Part shown: positions 41,304 through 49,465 of the stretch, piece by piece
Layout of the letters: every line of letters starts with the position of its first letter
Position numbering within the stretch: position 1 is the first letter of the stretch
Source: CBDBGD01 sp965205235
GTDB taxonomy: Bacteria > Chloroflexota > Dehalococcoidia > Lucifugimonadales > UBA1127
Assembly (NCBI GenBank): GCA_965205235.1
Contig: CBDBGD010000002.1
Coordinates: forward strand, 62,001 to 126,000
Length of the DNA stretch: 64,000 nt
Direction of reading: 5' to 3'
Program-made: the position numbers and the translations under genes
The notes under the pieces: generated by a model
Seen by the model: only the letters and a program-made list of their open reading frames with translations
What the model was told of the DNA's origin: nothing
The model's database searches: none

Positions 41304-42514
41304 CCCAGGGCCTCCACGGCCCGCTGCACGTCCGCGGCGAAGCGGCGGGCTGCCTCGGGCAGGTCCGTCCCGGCGCCGCTCTGCCGGTAGCTGGCCGGAT
41401 AGATGGGTGGCCCAAAGAGGACCTTCACCGGATGCCGCCTGGGCAGGAAGCGCCCCTTGGGCAGCGCACGGTAGGTGCCCGTCACCCTGGCCGGCACCAC
41501 CGGCACGCCCGTCTCCAACGCCAGCAGCCCAATCCCGCCCTTGAAGGGCTGCGGCTCTCCCGACGCGCTCCGTCCGCCCTGGGGAAAGAACAGCAGCGAG
41601 CGGCCGCGCCCCAGCAGCCCCACCGCCAGCCCCAGGCTGTCGGCGACCCTGCTGTGCCGGTCGAAGGGGGCCGTGCCCAGCACCGTATCGGCAAACCAGC
41701 TCATGGGCTTGTTCTTGAACCAGTAGTCCTTCGCGGCCAGGGCGCTGACTCGGTCGGCCCGCTTCCCCAGGCTCTGGATGATCGCCCCCGTATCGAGGTG
41801 GCTGTTGTGGTTGGCGGCGACGATGAACGGGCCCGGCGTCGGGATGTTCTCGACGCCTTCGCACCGCAGGCTCAGCCAGAACCGGTAGCCCAGGCCCGTG
41901 ACGAACCGGAAGGACCAGCGTACGCTACGCGTCAGCAGCGTGCGACGCGCCCACCGGTCGACCTCCGCGCTCGGCGCGGCGACGATACCCGGGGCGCTGC
42001 GGCGCTCCTCCGCGAGCACCCCCGTGCCGACCCCCGTCGGGGCGCCGGCGTGCGCCCCCTCCGCAACGCCGTGGAGCGAGGGTTCGTCCTCGGCAGGGGA
42101 AGCGGTTCCCGCCGACCGCACCCGCTCCGCGGTTGCAGCCCTCTCCTGCGGTGCGGTCATGCCCAGCAGGAACCGGCGGATCCCCGGCACGTAGACCTCC
42201 TGGATGTAGTGCCGCCAGTCCAGCCCGGACAGGTCGAAGTTCAACAGCGCGCGGTCGTCCTCCGACAGGCCCTCCCACACCGCTCGCACGCGGCTGGAGA
42301 TGTATTGGCAGGAGACCTCCGAGTACGGGCCGTATATCCGGATGTAGTATTCCAGCCGACCTAGCGCTGCGAGGCGGGAGCGCACCTGCGCTCGCAGGCG
42401 GCGTCCCTGCGGCAACGGCGAGAGCGCCGTTGCCAGGACATCCAAGACCCGCAGCGGGAGGATGAACCGGTAGCGGAGGCGTCTCAGAAACAGGTCGCGC
42501 TTCGGGAAGGTCAC
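41300..42514 (-). CDS. Fatty acyl-CoA reductase C-terminal domain fused to PlsC-type acyltransferase
   Basis: Residues about 1-115 resemble the C-terminal 'sterile' domain of fatty acyl-CoA reductases (YYIRIYGPYSEVSCQYI and LDWRHYIQEVYVPGIRRFLL). After a variable linker, residues about 215-404 form a 1-acylglycerol-phosphate acyltransferase domain with the catalytic ANHNSHLDTGAII and substrate-binding FFPQGGRSASGEPQPFKGG. The apparent GTG start at 42514 is probably artificial. The preceding SDR frame joins this one if one G is removed from the GGGG run near 42513-42516, giving a single protein of about 800 residues. Confidence 0.82.
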   Translation of the reverse strand: MTFPKRDLFLRRLRYRFILPLRVLDVLATALSPLPQGRRLRAQVRSRLAALGRLEYYIRIYGPYSEVSCQYISSRVRAVWEGLSEDDRALLNFDLSGLDWRHYIQEVYVPGIRRFLLGMTAPQERAATAERVRSAGTASPAEDEPSLHGVAEGAHAGAPTGVGTGVLAEERRSAPGIVAAPSAEVDRWARRTLLTRSVRWSFRFVTGLGYRFWLSLRCEGVENIPTPGPFIVAANHNSHLDTGAIIQSLGKRADRVSALAAKDYWFKNKPMSWFADTVLGTAPFDRHSRVADSLGLAVGLLGRGRSLLFFPQGGRSASGEPQPFKGGIGLLALETGVPVVPARVTGTYRALPKGRFLPRRHPVKVLFGPPIYPASYRQSGAGTDLPEAARRFAADVQRAVEALG

Positions 42515-43700
42515 CCCGCGGCAACGGGCGTTGTGCGCCGCCCCGGCCCGTCAGGCTCTGCCGCTGGAAGTGCTCCTGCACCAGGTCCGCGAACTCCCGC
42601 AGCGTTATGGGGTTCTCCACCCCCGATGCCACCTGGTAGACCATGTCGTCGTCGCCCGAGCGGGCTCGGGGGATGATCGCCAGCAGCGCATTCACCACCA
42701 CGTCCGCCGGGACGATGTCCAGCACGCTCTGCGGGTTGCCGGGAAAGTCCGGCAGGCTTCCCCGGCCGTAGGCTACGACCAGCGGGTCCAGCATGCGGAA
42801 ACCGTCCAGCCACCCCGGCTCCGGCGCCTCCAGCGCGCCCTCGATGATGGCCGGCCTCACGATGACCACCGACACGTCCCCTCGATAGCGAAGCAGTAGC
42901 TGCTCCCCCATGGCCTTGGTGAAGGTATACGTGTCGCTCCAGCCCCGGCTGCGGGCCCAACGCAGGCCCTCCTCCACTAGCTGCTTCTCGACCCATGCCC
43001 TGCGCGTCGATGCTGTCTGCGGGGCACCGGGGCGTAGGGCCGCAATCCGCTTCAAGAGAGGCAGAGGCCGGGACTTGATCTGAGCTATGCGCCGGCCCAG
43101 CGCCTGCACCTCCTCGTCCACGTCATAGGTGGCCCCGTACGCGCCGTTGACGACCAGCCGCGCCTGGAGGGGCTCCTCGGCGATGGCGCCCTGGCGCGTC
43201 CCGTTCACGTAGCACGTCGACACGTGGGCGATGACGGGGCTGCTTGCCGATGCGAACTCCAGCACCCGCTTGGGGCCCAGCGTGTTCAGGCTCAACCCCG
43301 TGTCCAGGGGCCCGTCGAAGGTCACCATGGCGGCGCAGTTGATGATGAGTTCGACTTCTCCCTGAAGCCGCCGGTACGTCTCCTCGTCCATGCCCAGGCG
43401 GTCCTGCGACAGGTCGCCCGCGACGGCCATCACCTTCTCTTCCACCAGCGCCGAGAACCCCTCGCCCAGCGCGCCCCGCAGCCGGTCGAACGCGCTCGAC
43501 TGGAATACCTCGTGCCAGAGCCGCTCGCGCGGCGCGGTCACGGTCCCGTTCGGGTGCGTCTTGGGGCGAATGAGGACGTAGAGGCGACGTACGTGGGTGA
43601 AGTCCCGTAGCAACTTCTCCACCAGGACCTTCCCCAGAAGGCCCGTCGCCCCGGTGAGAAGGACCACCTTCCCTGCGTAGTAGTCCCGGACTGCTCCCAT
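42513..43700 (-). CDS. Fatty acyl-CoA reductase, N-terminal SDR (NAD-binding 4) portion
   Basis: About 395 residues from the ATG at 43700 show the extended-SDR reductase domain. The NADP motif is LLTGATGLLGKVLVEKLL, a strand GEVELIINCAAMVTFDG follows, and the catalytic tyrosine/lysine lie in SDTYTFTKAMGEQ. Such domains reduce fatty acyl-CoA to alcohol or aldehyde. The family domain ends near HFQRQSLTGRGGAQRPLPR; beyond that, this frame turns into low-complexity sequence (open to 41925). Removing one G from the run near 42513-42516 connects it to the reductase C-terminal domain in the next entry. The upstream operator-like dyad lies at 43792. Confidence 0.82.
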
Positions 43701-43791
43701 GCCTGCGTCTGTCCGCCGCCAGGCTCGCCGTCTCCGTCAGGAGACCTGCCGTGGGGCGTGACGGTCGCCGTCTCCTATCGTCGTGAGAAGT

Positions 43792-43806
43792 TTCCGATTA
43801 TCGGAA
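43792..43806. promoter_or_regulatory. Palindrome upstream of the acyl-CoA reductase gene
   Basis: TTCCGATTATCGGAA has perfect seven-base arms around one central base, 92 bases upstream of the reductase start. The symmetry and AT-rich surroundings suggest a repressor site, for example of a TetR-type lipid regulator, but no regulator gene is adjacent. The rest of the 43701-43948 gap holds no gene. Confidence 0.4.
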
Positions 43807-43948
43807 GTGCGCTCTGATCTGTCTGCACAGCCCATGGTCGTACGGGGAAAGCGCGCGTATGGGCCGCCTCCTCCATCCATCGAGCGCCTTCAAGGGTAGC
43901 CGGGGATGCCGCCGGGGGTCAAGGCTTGCCACCGCCGAGGCCGCGAGG

Positions 43949-44860
43949 TCACGCCTCCGCCGGCACCAGCACGGACAGCGCCTTCGGCACCACCTCGATG
44001 ACCGTGGGCGTCGAGGCCACCCGCTCCCCGTCGGCCCAGATCGACAGCGGCACCGTCGATTCGACCTCCATACGCCGCGCCTCCTGCACCGACACCTTGG
44101 GGTGTCGAACGTGGCTTCCCGTGAAGAGCCGCGGGAGGGCGAGCATCACCTCCCACCGGGGCGCTGACCGGACAAGGCAGATGGTCAGGAGACCGTCGTC
44201 CACGACGGCCGTGGGCACGATGCGAAACCGTCCGCCGTAGCTTGACGTGTTCCCCGTGGCGGCCAGAAATATCGGCCCCTGGTACTCCCACGACTCCCCC
44301 CGCAGGGACACGCTGACGTCCCGGTAGCGCAGCAGCTTCACCAGCACGGCGTAGAAGTAGGCGATCGTGCCGCGCCGGAACAGCGGGAAGGAGCCTGTGT
44401 TCACGTACTCGGTGACGGCGCTGTCGAAGCCCAGGGTGGCCACGGTGCTGAAGTAGCGCCCCGTCGCCCGGGCCAGGTCGATGGTGCGCATCCGTCCCCG
44501 GAGCAGCGTCTCGGCAGCCCCCTCCACCGACCGGGGTACACCCAGGGCCGTGGAGAGGTCGTTGCACCGCCCCAGCGGCACGATTCCCAGCGGGAGCGGC
44601 GACCCTGGGCCGCACGCGGCCATTATGCCGTTGATAGCCTGGTGTATCGTCCCGTCGCCGCCGCACGCCACCACGCGAGCGTCGCCCCGCTCCACGGCCT
44701 GCCTCGCCAGGGCCTCTGCACCGCCGGGGCCCTCCGTCCACGCAACTGTGGTCCGGATTCCGGCGCTTTCCAGGTGCTCCACCAGTTCGGGCATCACCCG
44801 CAACGCCCGGCCTCGCCCGCTGACGGGGTTGGCGATGAGCGTCCAGGACTCGCTAGCCAT
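43949..44860 (-). CDS. Diacylglycerol/sphingosine kinase family lipid kinase
   Basis: The 303-residue protein has the DagK/YegS fold. It opens with LIANPVSGRGRALRVMPELVEHLE and carries the nucleotide-binding VACGGDGTIHQAINGI near residue 65. LPLGIVPLGRCNDLSTAL follows near 95, with LGRCND instead of the usual LGTxND. The C-terminal beta domain contains DDGLLTICLVRSAP. Such kinases phosphorylate diacylglycerol or related lipids at the membrane. The start overlaps the corrected end of the LarA-like gene. Together with the reductase/acyltransferase genes downstream it points to lipid assembly. Confidence 0.88.
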   Translation of the reverse strand: MASESWTLIANPVSGRGRALRVMPELVEHLESAGIRTTVAWTEGPGGAEALARQAVERGDARVVACGGDGTIHQAINGIMAACGPGSPLPLGIVPLGRCNDLSTALGVPRSVEGAAETLLRGRMRTIDLARATGRYFSTVATLGFDSAVTEYVNTGSFPLFRRGTIAYFYAVLVKLLRYRDVSVSLRGESWEYQGPIFLAATGNTSSYGGRFRIVPTAVVDDGLLTICLVRSAPRWEVMLALPRLFTGSHVRHPKVSVQEARRMEVESTVPLSIWADGERVASTPTVIEVVPKALSVLVPAEA

Positions 44861-46446
44861 CGGTCACGTCGCACAGGAAGATGGGCGGGTAGTGCAGCAC
44901 CGTCGTCTTGGGACTGGACCCCACCGTGTCCCTGGGCCATCTCCAGCGCAGCCGCCATCGTGGGCGCCGTCTCGTAGCCCAGCGTTCGAGCAACCTCCTT
45001 GTCCTGCGCCCCAACCGCGATCACCCTGCCCAGGTAGCTCTGCCCGTAGCACGCCCAGTACCACATGTAGAAGGGGTGGACGCCGTGGTAGGCGTGCGAG
45101 TTGCGGTACAGGTCGATGTACCGCGGGTTGTGGGCGAACTCCTCCTCGTACCGGTCCTCTATCTCCTTCGGGTCCCGCGTCTGGGACAGCACCTGGTTGT
45201 AGAAGTCGATGTAGGAGGGGTGATGCACCGGGTGGAAGCGGTTGTAGAGGGGGTGCGTGATGATGAGCACCCCGCCGCGCCGGACCAGCGGCATCCCCCG
45301 GTACAGGTTGAAGATGTAGCCCAGCATCTGGCAGTGGACCAGGATGGGGTTCATGTACGAGCTGACGTTGTACGGCCCCAGGTACGTCACGCCGGCCACC
45401 AGCACGTCCGCCTGCCCCTGCACCGGCACCACCTGCTGCCGGTACACGTTGTCCAGCGTGTGCGCGTGCACCGGGTCCGTCGCACCCGCGGCGATGCCGG
45501 TCAGCCCGTAGGGCGCGCGAATCCCGTGGAAGATCTTGTGCCGTAGGCCGAACGGCATGAGCTGAAGACCCGTGCGGTTCAGATGAAAGACCGCCTTCTC
45601 CCACGTTTTCCACGTCCACTCCGGCTTCTGCAGGTGCCCCAGGATGGGCGGGAACGTGTTCGAGTTCAGCGTCGTCTCGATCTTGAAGACCTTGAGGTGC
45701 TTGTCGACCACGCCCCCCATGCGGTTGGCGGAGTGGTGGAGCGCCGAGTTCGGCGGGTCCATGTACGACAGCGACCGCATGAGCGTGTGGACGTTGTGGT
45801 GGTGGCGAAGCGTGCGGTACGTGATGAGCCCCGTGTTGATCGACTTGTGCCCCCCGTCCATCGACACCAGGTTGATGTTGACGTAGATGAGCAGGTCCGA
45901 CTCCGCCGCCCGCCGCGATATCTCCACCACCTCGCCGGCTGCCGTCTCCCCCAGCACCGTCAGGTTGTCCTTGTCCTCGGCGTCGTGGTTGTAGAGGCGG
46001 TCCGGGAAGTAGGCCCGGAACACCCGCGGGCCCACCGCGTGCCGCAGCTCCGCAGGTGTCATGCGACGGTGCAGCCCCAGCGCGGCGATGAGGTGGACGT
46101 CGTCCACGCCCGCGGCCGCCAGCCTCGCCAGCACCTTCTCGATGATCCGCCCCCGAATATCCGGCGCCTTCATCGGCGGCAGCGGCAGCGAGATGTCGTC
46201 GAAGGCGATGGTCACCTTCATCCCCGGCCGCAGCAGCGCCGACAGCGGGTCCATCTCGAGAGGGTTGTCCAGGGCCTCGTCTATGGCCCCGTCCACGTCG
46301 TCGATTCCCGGCAGGGGCGGCGGCGGATAGATGACGCGCGTGCCTGCGGGAAAGCGCTCGTAGCGAAAGGTCTCAGCGTGATGGAGAACAACGCGCTGCC
46401 CGGAATCCCCCGTGTAGGTAACCAGCTCAGCCTTGTCCATTTCCAC
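44853..46446 (-). CDS. LarA-like protein (DUF2088, lactate racemase fold), frame shifted near its end
   Basis: The protein begins MEMDKAELVTYTGDSGQRVV. It has a LarA-type N-domain with VTIAFDDISLPLP and AALGLHRRMTPAELRHAVG, then MDGGHKSINTGLITYRTL, matching the histidine and lysine positions that in LarA hold the nickel-pincer cofactor. The C-domain has FAHNPRYIDLYRNSHAYHG. Near 44930-44932 one extra base shifts the frame; the corrected end reads TVGSSPKTTVLHYPPIFLC and stops at 44853, overlapping the kinase gene. At about 530 residues it is longer than lactate racemase (about 425), so it may isomerise another hydroxy acid. Confidence 0.8.
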
Positions 46447-46471
46447 CTACCCGTTCTGGAATCGGCGCTGG

Positions 46472-47719
46472 TCAGCTCCTCCGTGATGCCCCGTCGGTCA
46501 GGTCGAACACGGTCTTCACAGCGCCGGACCGCCCCACCCTCAGCGCCGTCGTGATGGCCTGGCGGTAGCGACTTAGGGGGAAGCGATGGCTTACCAGGGA
46601 CCTGAGCCGCTCTCCCCACTCCGGGCTGCCGAGCACCTCCAACGCCATGTCGAAGGTGTGGCTCGTGCTCCCGTCCGCAGCGCGCTCCAGGCATGAGGCG
46701 TAGGAGCCGACCAGCCGTACCTCCTGGTACCAGAGCGGCGACAGGTCGATGCGCTGGTGGCCCGGCATGCCCAGCAGCACCACGGTCCCCCGTGCGCGCG
46801 TCCAGCGCAGCGCCTGCCCTAGGCTGGACGCGGACCCGATGCAGTCGAAAGTCACCGACGCCCCGCCGACGACCGCCGGGCTGTGGAACGGTAACGGATG
46901 CAGCGTCGCATCCGTCAGCTCCGACAGCCGCGGGTATCCGCCGAGACCCGGCGGGACGATCTGGTCCGCCCCTAGGGCCCGCGCTGCCTCGCTCTGGTGG
47001 CGGTGCTTCGCCACGGCGATGATCGTGCAGGGTGGGCCCCAGGCTCGTATGGCGGCAATGGTCAGCAGGCCCACGGTCCCGCACCCCACCACCAGGACGG
47101 TGTCGCCCTCTCGAATGCCGCCCTGAAGGACGCCGCGCAGAGCGCACCCCAGCGGCTCGGCGAGCACGGCCGCTTCATCGGGGATGTCATCGGATACCAC
47201 GTGGAGCTGGCTTTCGTGGGCCACCAACTGGCCCCCCCAGCCGCCTCCTGTTGTCTCGCAGTACCCCGTCTGGAGGCCCGCTGCCAGGTCCCCCTCGGTC
47301 ACCCGCTCGCAGTTGCCCAGGCTCCCCTCTGCGCAGGCCCAGCAGGGCTCCGTGAACCCCCGGACGGTGCAGCCCAGCACCGGCTCGACGACGATCCGGT
47401 CGCCGGCCCGCACGCGGGTCACGTCCGCGCCCACCTCCGACACCTCACCCACGATCTCGTGGCCGGGCACGAAGGGAAAGGACGTCAGCGCCGACACATA
47501 GGGGCTTGCTGACCCGGTGAGGATGGCCAGGTCCGAGCCGCAGATCCCGCTCAGCAGCGGCCGGACTCGCACCCATGAGGAGGAGGGCAGCGAGGGTTCG
47601 TCTATCGTCGCGAGCCGCAGCTGTGATCCCCACCGCGTCACCACGCCTGGGAAGCGCTGGCCCACAATCCGGGTCCACACGTACCGGGGAATGCTCCGGC
47701 GGAACTGCAGGGCGCGCAT
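46472..47719 (-). CDS. Zinc-binding alcohol dehydrogenase family protein
   Basis: The 415-residue MDR enzyme has the catalytic zinc residues in GICGSDLAIL and VPGHEIVGEVSEVG. A structural-zinc-like cysteine cluster (CWACAEGSLGNC) and the NAD motif VLVVGCGTVGLLTIAAI are also present. The protein is longer than typical threonine or sorbitol dehydrogenases owing to an N-terminal extension and an insert near residue 260. It ends 25 bases before the LarA-like gene on the same strand, so the dehydrogenase, the LarA-like protein and the lipid kinase form one operon. Confidence 0.87.
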   Translation of the reverse strand: MRALQFRRSIPRYVWTRIVGQRFPGVVTRWGSQLRLATIDEPSLPSSSWVRVRPLLSGICGSDLAILTGSASPYVSALTSFPFVPGHEIVGEVSEVGADVTRVRAGDRIVVEPVLGCTVRGFTEPCWACAEGSLGNCERVTEGDLAAGLQTGYCETTGGGWGGQLVAHESQLHVVSDDIPDEAAVLAEPLGCALRGVLQGGIREGDTVLVVGCGTVGLLTIAAIRAWGPPCTIIAVAKHRHQSEAARALGADQIVPPGLGGYPRLSELTDATLHPLPFHSPAVVGGASVTFDCIGSASSLGQALRWTRARGTVVLLGMPGHQRIDLSPLWYQEVRLVGSYASCLERAADGSTSHTFDMALEVLGSPEWGERLRSLVSHRFPLSRYRQAITTALRVGRSGAVKTVFDLTDGASRRS

Positions 47720-47784
47720 CGGTCAACGCACTCGGGCAGGTGATCGGCAGCTATGGCCTCGGCGCAGCATGGGGAGACCGCTCA

Positions 47785-48246
47785 CTACGTTTGCTGACCG
47801 GCCACGAGCTGGACCATATCACGGCTTGAGACCACCCCGACGAGCTCTTCGTCTCGCACCACCAGCAGGTGGTGGACCTTGTAGTGCACCATGGTGGCAA
47901 CGATGGAGGCAAGGGGCTCGTCCTCCTGGATGTTCGGTACCCCCGGGTCGGTCATGACCTCCTGGACCAGGCGGGACCCGGCGCGTTGGTACTCGTTCTC
48001 CATCTCCTCCCTGGACACCCACTGGCCAAGCACCCGGTACAGGTGCTCCCTGCCCATGGGAAGGGGGCTTGTTCTGGGGACGAACTCCGATTGGGTCACA
48101 ACTCCCTCTATTTCACCCTTGTCATTGACCACGGGCAGGCAGGCCACTCCGTGATCGAGCATGAGCTTCGCCGCCTCAGCCAGAGTGGCCGTCGGAAGGA
48201 CGGTGACGGGGGTTGTCATGATGTCCTGGGCCCGTACACTCCCCAT
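47785..48246 (-). CDS. CBS domain-containing protein
   Basis: From the ATG at 48246 the protein has 153 residues with two CBS motifs. The first is VRAQDIMTTPVTVLPTATLAEAAKLM...GVACLPVVND, and the second is VQEVMTDPGVPNIQEDEPL...HHLLVVRDEELVGVVSSRD. CBS pairs bind adenosyl ligands and sense energy state. GAGGATGAG precedes the start; an upstream GTG at 48261 is possible. The gene stands alone between the dehydrogenase gene and a divergent membrane protein. Confidence 0.87.
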   Translation of the reverse strand: MGSVRAQDIMTTPVTVLPTATLAEAAKLMLDHGVACLPVVNDKGEIEGVVTQSEFVPRTSPLPMGREHLYRVLGQWVSREEMENEYQRAGSRLVQEVMTDPGVPNIQEDEPLASIVATMVHYKVHHLLVVRDEELVGVVSSRDMVQLVAGQQT

Positions 48247-48392
48247 CTCATCCTCGCTCACGCCGGGTGCCAAGCAATGTGAGTGTAGGCCATTCCGCGT
48301 GCCTCGTCCACCGAGCAGATAGGGCGGCCCGCGTTGACACCGCGTTTCCGGGCCATCTACAATCCCCGCACTCAGAAGCAGGGCCACGAGCA

Positions 48393-48818
48393 ATGAAGGT
48401 CCGCGACCATCTGTTTCCCGGCGAGATGCTCGTTCTGGAGCATCCCCCGTTCTATCTGACCAACCTCAGGCTCCTCCGTGAAGTTGAGGGGCAGATGAAG
48501 TCCCTTAACCTGGAGCGCCTCACCGGCGTCGAGACGGTCCGCTCGCTCAACCACCCGCTCATGTTCGCAGGCACGGCGCTGGTCATAAGCGGCGTTGTCC
48601 TGTGGGCCTCGCGTTTCCTCGTGGTCACGCCCCCGCTGATACTCGCCGCGGGCGCGGGCGCCCTCATCTGGGGCTTTCATGGGAAACCGGCCTACTACCA
48701 GGTCCAGGCGCGCAACCTTCCCGCCGGAGAGGAGGCCATCTGGCGTCTGGAACGCTGGGGCTTCAAGAAGTTCGTCGAAAAGCTCCGGGAGCGCGCCGAG
48801 GGCGGGCCGCAACTCTAG
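48393..48818 (+). CDS. Two-helix membrane protein with PH-like N-terminus
   Basis: The 141-residue protein starts at MKVRDHLFPGEMLVLEHPPFYLTNLRLL, a pattern like the beginning of bacterial PH-type domains. Two close membrane helices follow (LMFAGTALVISGVVLWASRF and TPPLILAAGAGALIWGF). The end is amphipathic (IWRLERWGFKKFVEKLRER). A TACAAT box at 48358-48363 is about 30 bases upstream. Function unknown. Confidence 0.7.
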   Translation: MKVRDHLFPGEMLVLEHPPFYLTNLRLLREVEGQMKSLNLERLTGVETVRSLNHPLMFAGTALVISGVVLWASRFLVVTPPLILAAGAGALIWGFHGKPAYYQVQARNLPAGEEAIWRLERWGFKKFVEKLRERAEGGPQL

Positions 48819-48842
48819 GAGCGACCACGGCAGCGATGCCCC

Positions 48843-49151
48843 CTACCGGTGCTCGCTCCCGTCCCGCCCGTACTCGTGGTTGCTGAACACCCCAAGGTCC
48901 TGGCCCTGGTGCACGTGCACGATGAGCTCCTCTCGCCCCACGCCGACCGCGTCGACCAGTTCCTCGTCCACCATGTCCACCAGCTCCTGGATGTTCTCCT
49001 GGGTCAGGCTCTCGGCCACGCACAGGGTGGCGTGCACCACCGATGCGGCGAAGTGAATGTCCAGCCGCCCCACGGGCTGGTCTTCCTCGATGACGGTGTA
49101 GCACTCTGAGTAGGGAGTGCGAACCTCGCGCTCAAAGTAGAAGGTCGGCAT
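48843..49151 (-). CDS. Conserved-looking small protein of unknown function
   Basis: The 102-residue protein begins MPTFYFEREVRTPYSECYTV and is predicted alpha/beta with acidic helices (QENIQELVDMVDEELVDAV). No signal peptide or helix for membranes is seen. I do not recognise the family. It is the last gene of the proB-proA-coiled-coil group on the minus strand, 40 bases after its neighbour. Confidence 0.65.
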   Translation of the reverse strand: MPTFYFEREVRTPYSECYTVIEEDQPVGRLDIHFAASVVHATLCVAESLTQENIQELVDMVDEELVDAVGVGREELIVHVHQGQDLGVFSNHEYGRDGSEHR

Positions 49152-49191
49152 GCTCCCCTCCGTCTGCGCCGCGTGGACGCTCCGCTTGCAG

Positions 49192-49455
49192 TTAGTTCGG
49201 CCTGAACCCCAACCGCTCGTGCTGCTGCTGGGACTCACGTCTCGCAGCGGTGACCACTCCCTCGATGGTCGTCAGCCTCGTTTCCACGCCAGTCATGCGG
49301 CCTTCCAGCACGGCTATGCGGCCCTCCAGCCCCGTCATCCGCTGCTCCAGCGCCGCCAGCCGCTCCGACAGCGAGTTGAATCCGCCAAAGACCGCCCGTG
49401 CCAGCTCGTCGATGCGAGGGTTCAGCGTAGCCAGCTGCTGTTCTTCGTCAGCCAT
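49192..49455 (-). CDS. Small coiled-coil protein
   Basis: This 87-residue protein is almost entirely a coiled coil. Heptad-like repeats LAALEQRMTGLEGRIAVLEG and RMTGVETRLTTIEGVV are clear. It starts ten bases after the proA stop and is probably co-transcribed. Function unknown; such proteins usually multimerise or serve as scaffolds. Confidence 0.65.
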   Translation of the reverse strand: MADEEQQLATLNPRIDELARAVFGGFNSLSERLAALEQRMTGLEGRIAVLEGRMTGVETRLTTIEGVVTAARRESQQQHERLGFRPN

Positions 49456-49465
49456 TCCCCCTCCA

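Noticed and set aside
41925..42512. Continuation of the acyl-CoA reductase frame to 41925 as a real C-terminal domain
   Set aside because: The sequence becomes Pro/Gly/Arg-rich without family likeness exactly where the neighbouring frame takes up the expected reductase C-terminal domain.
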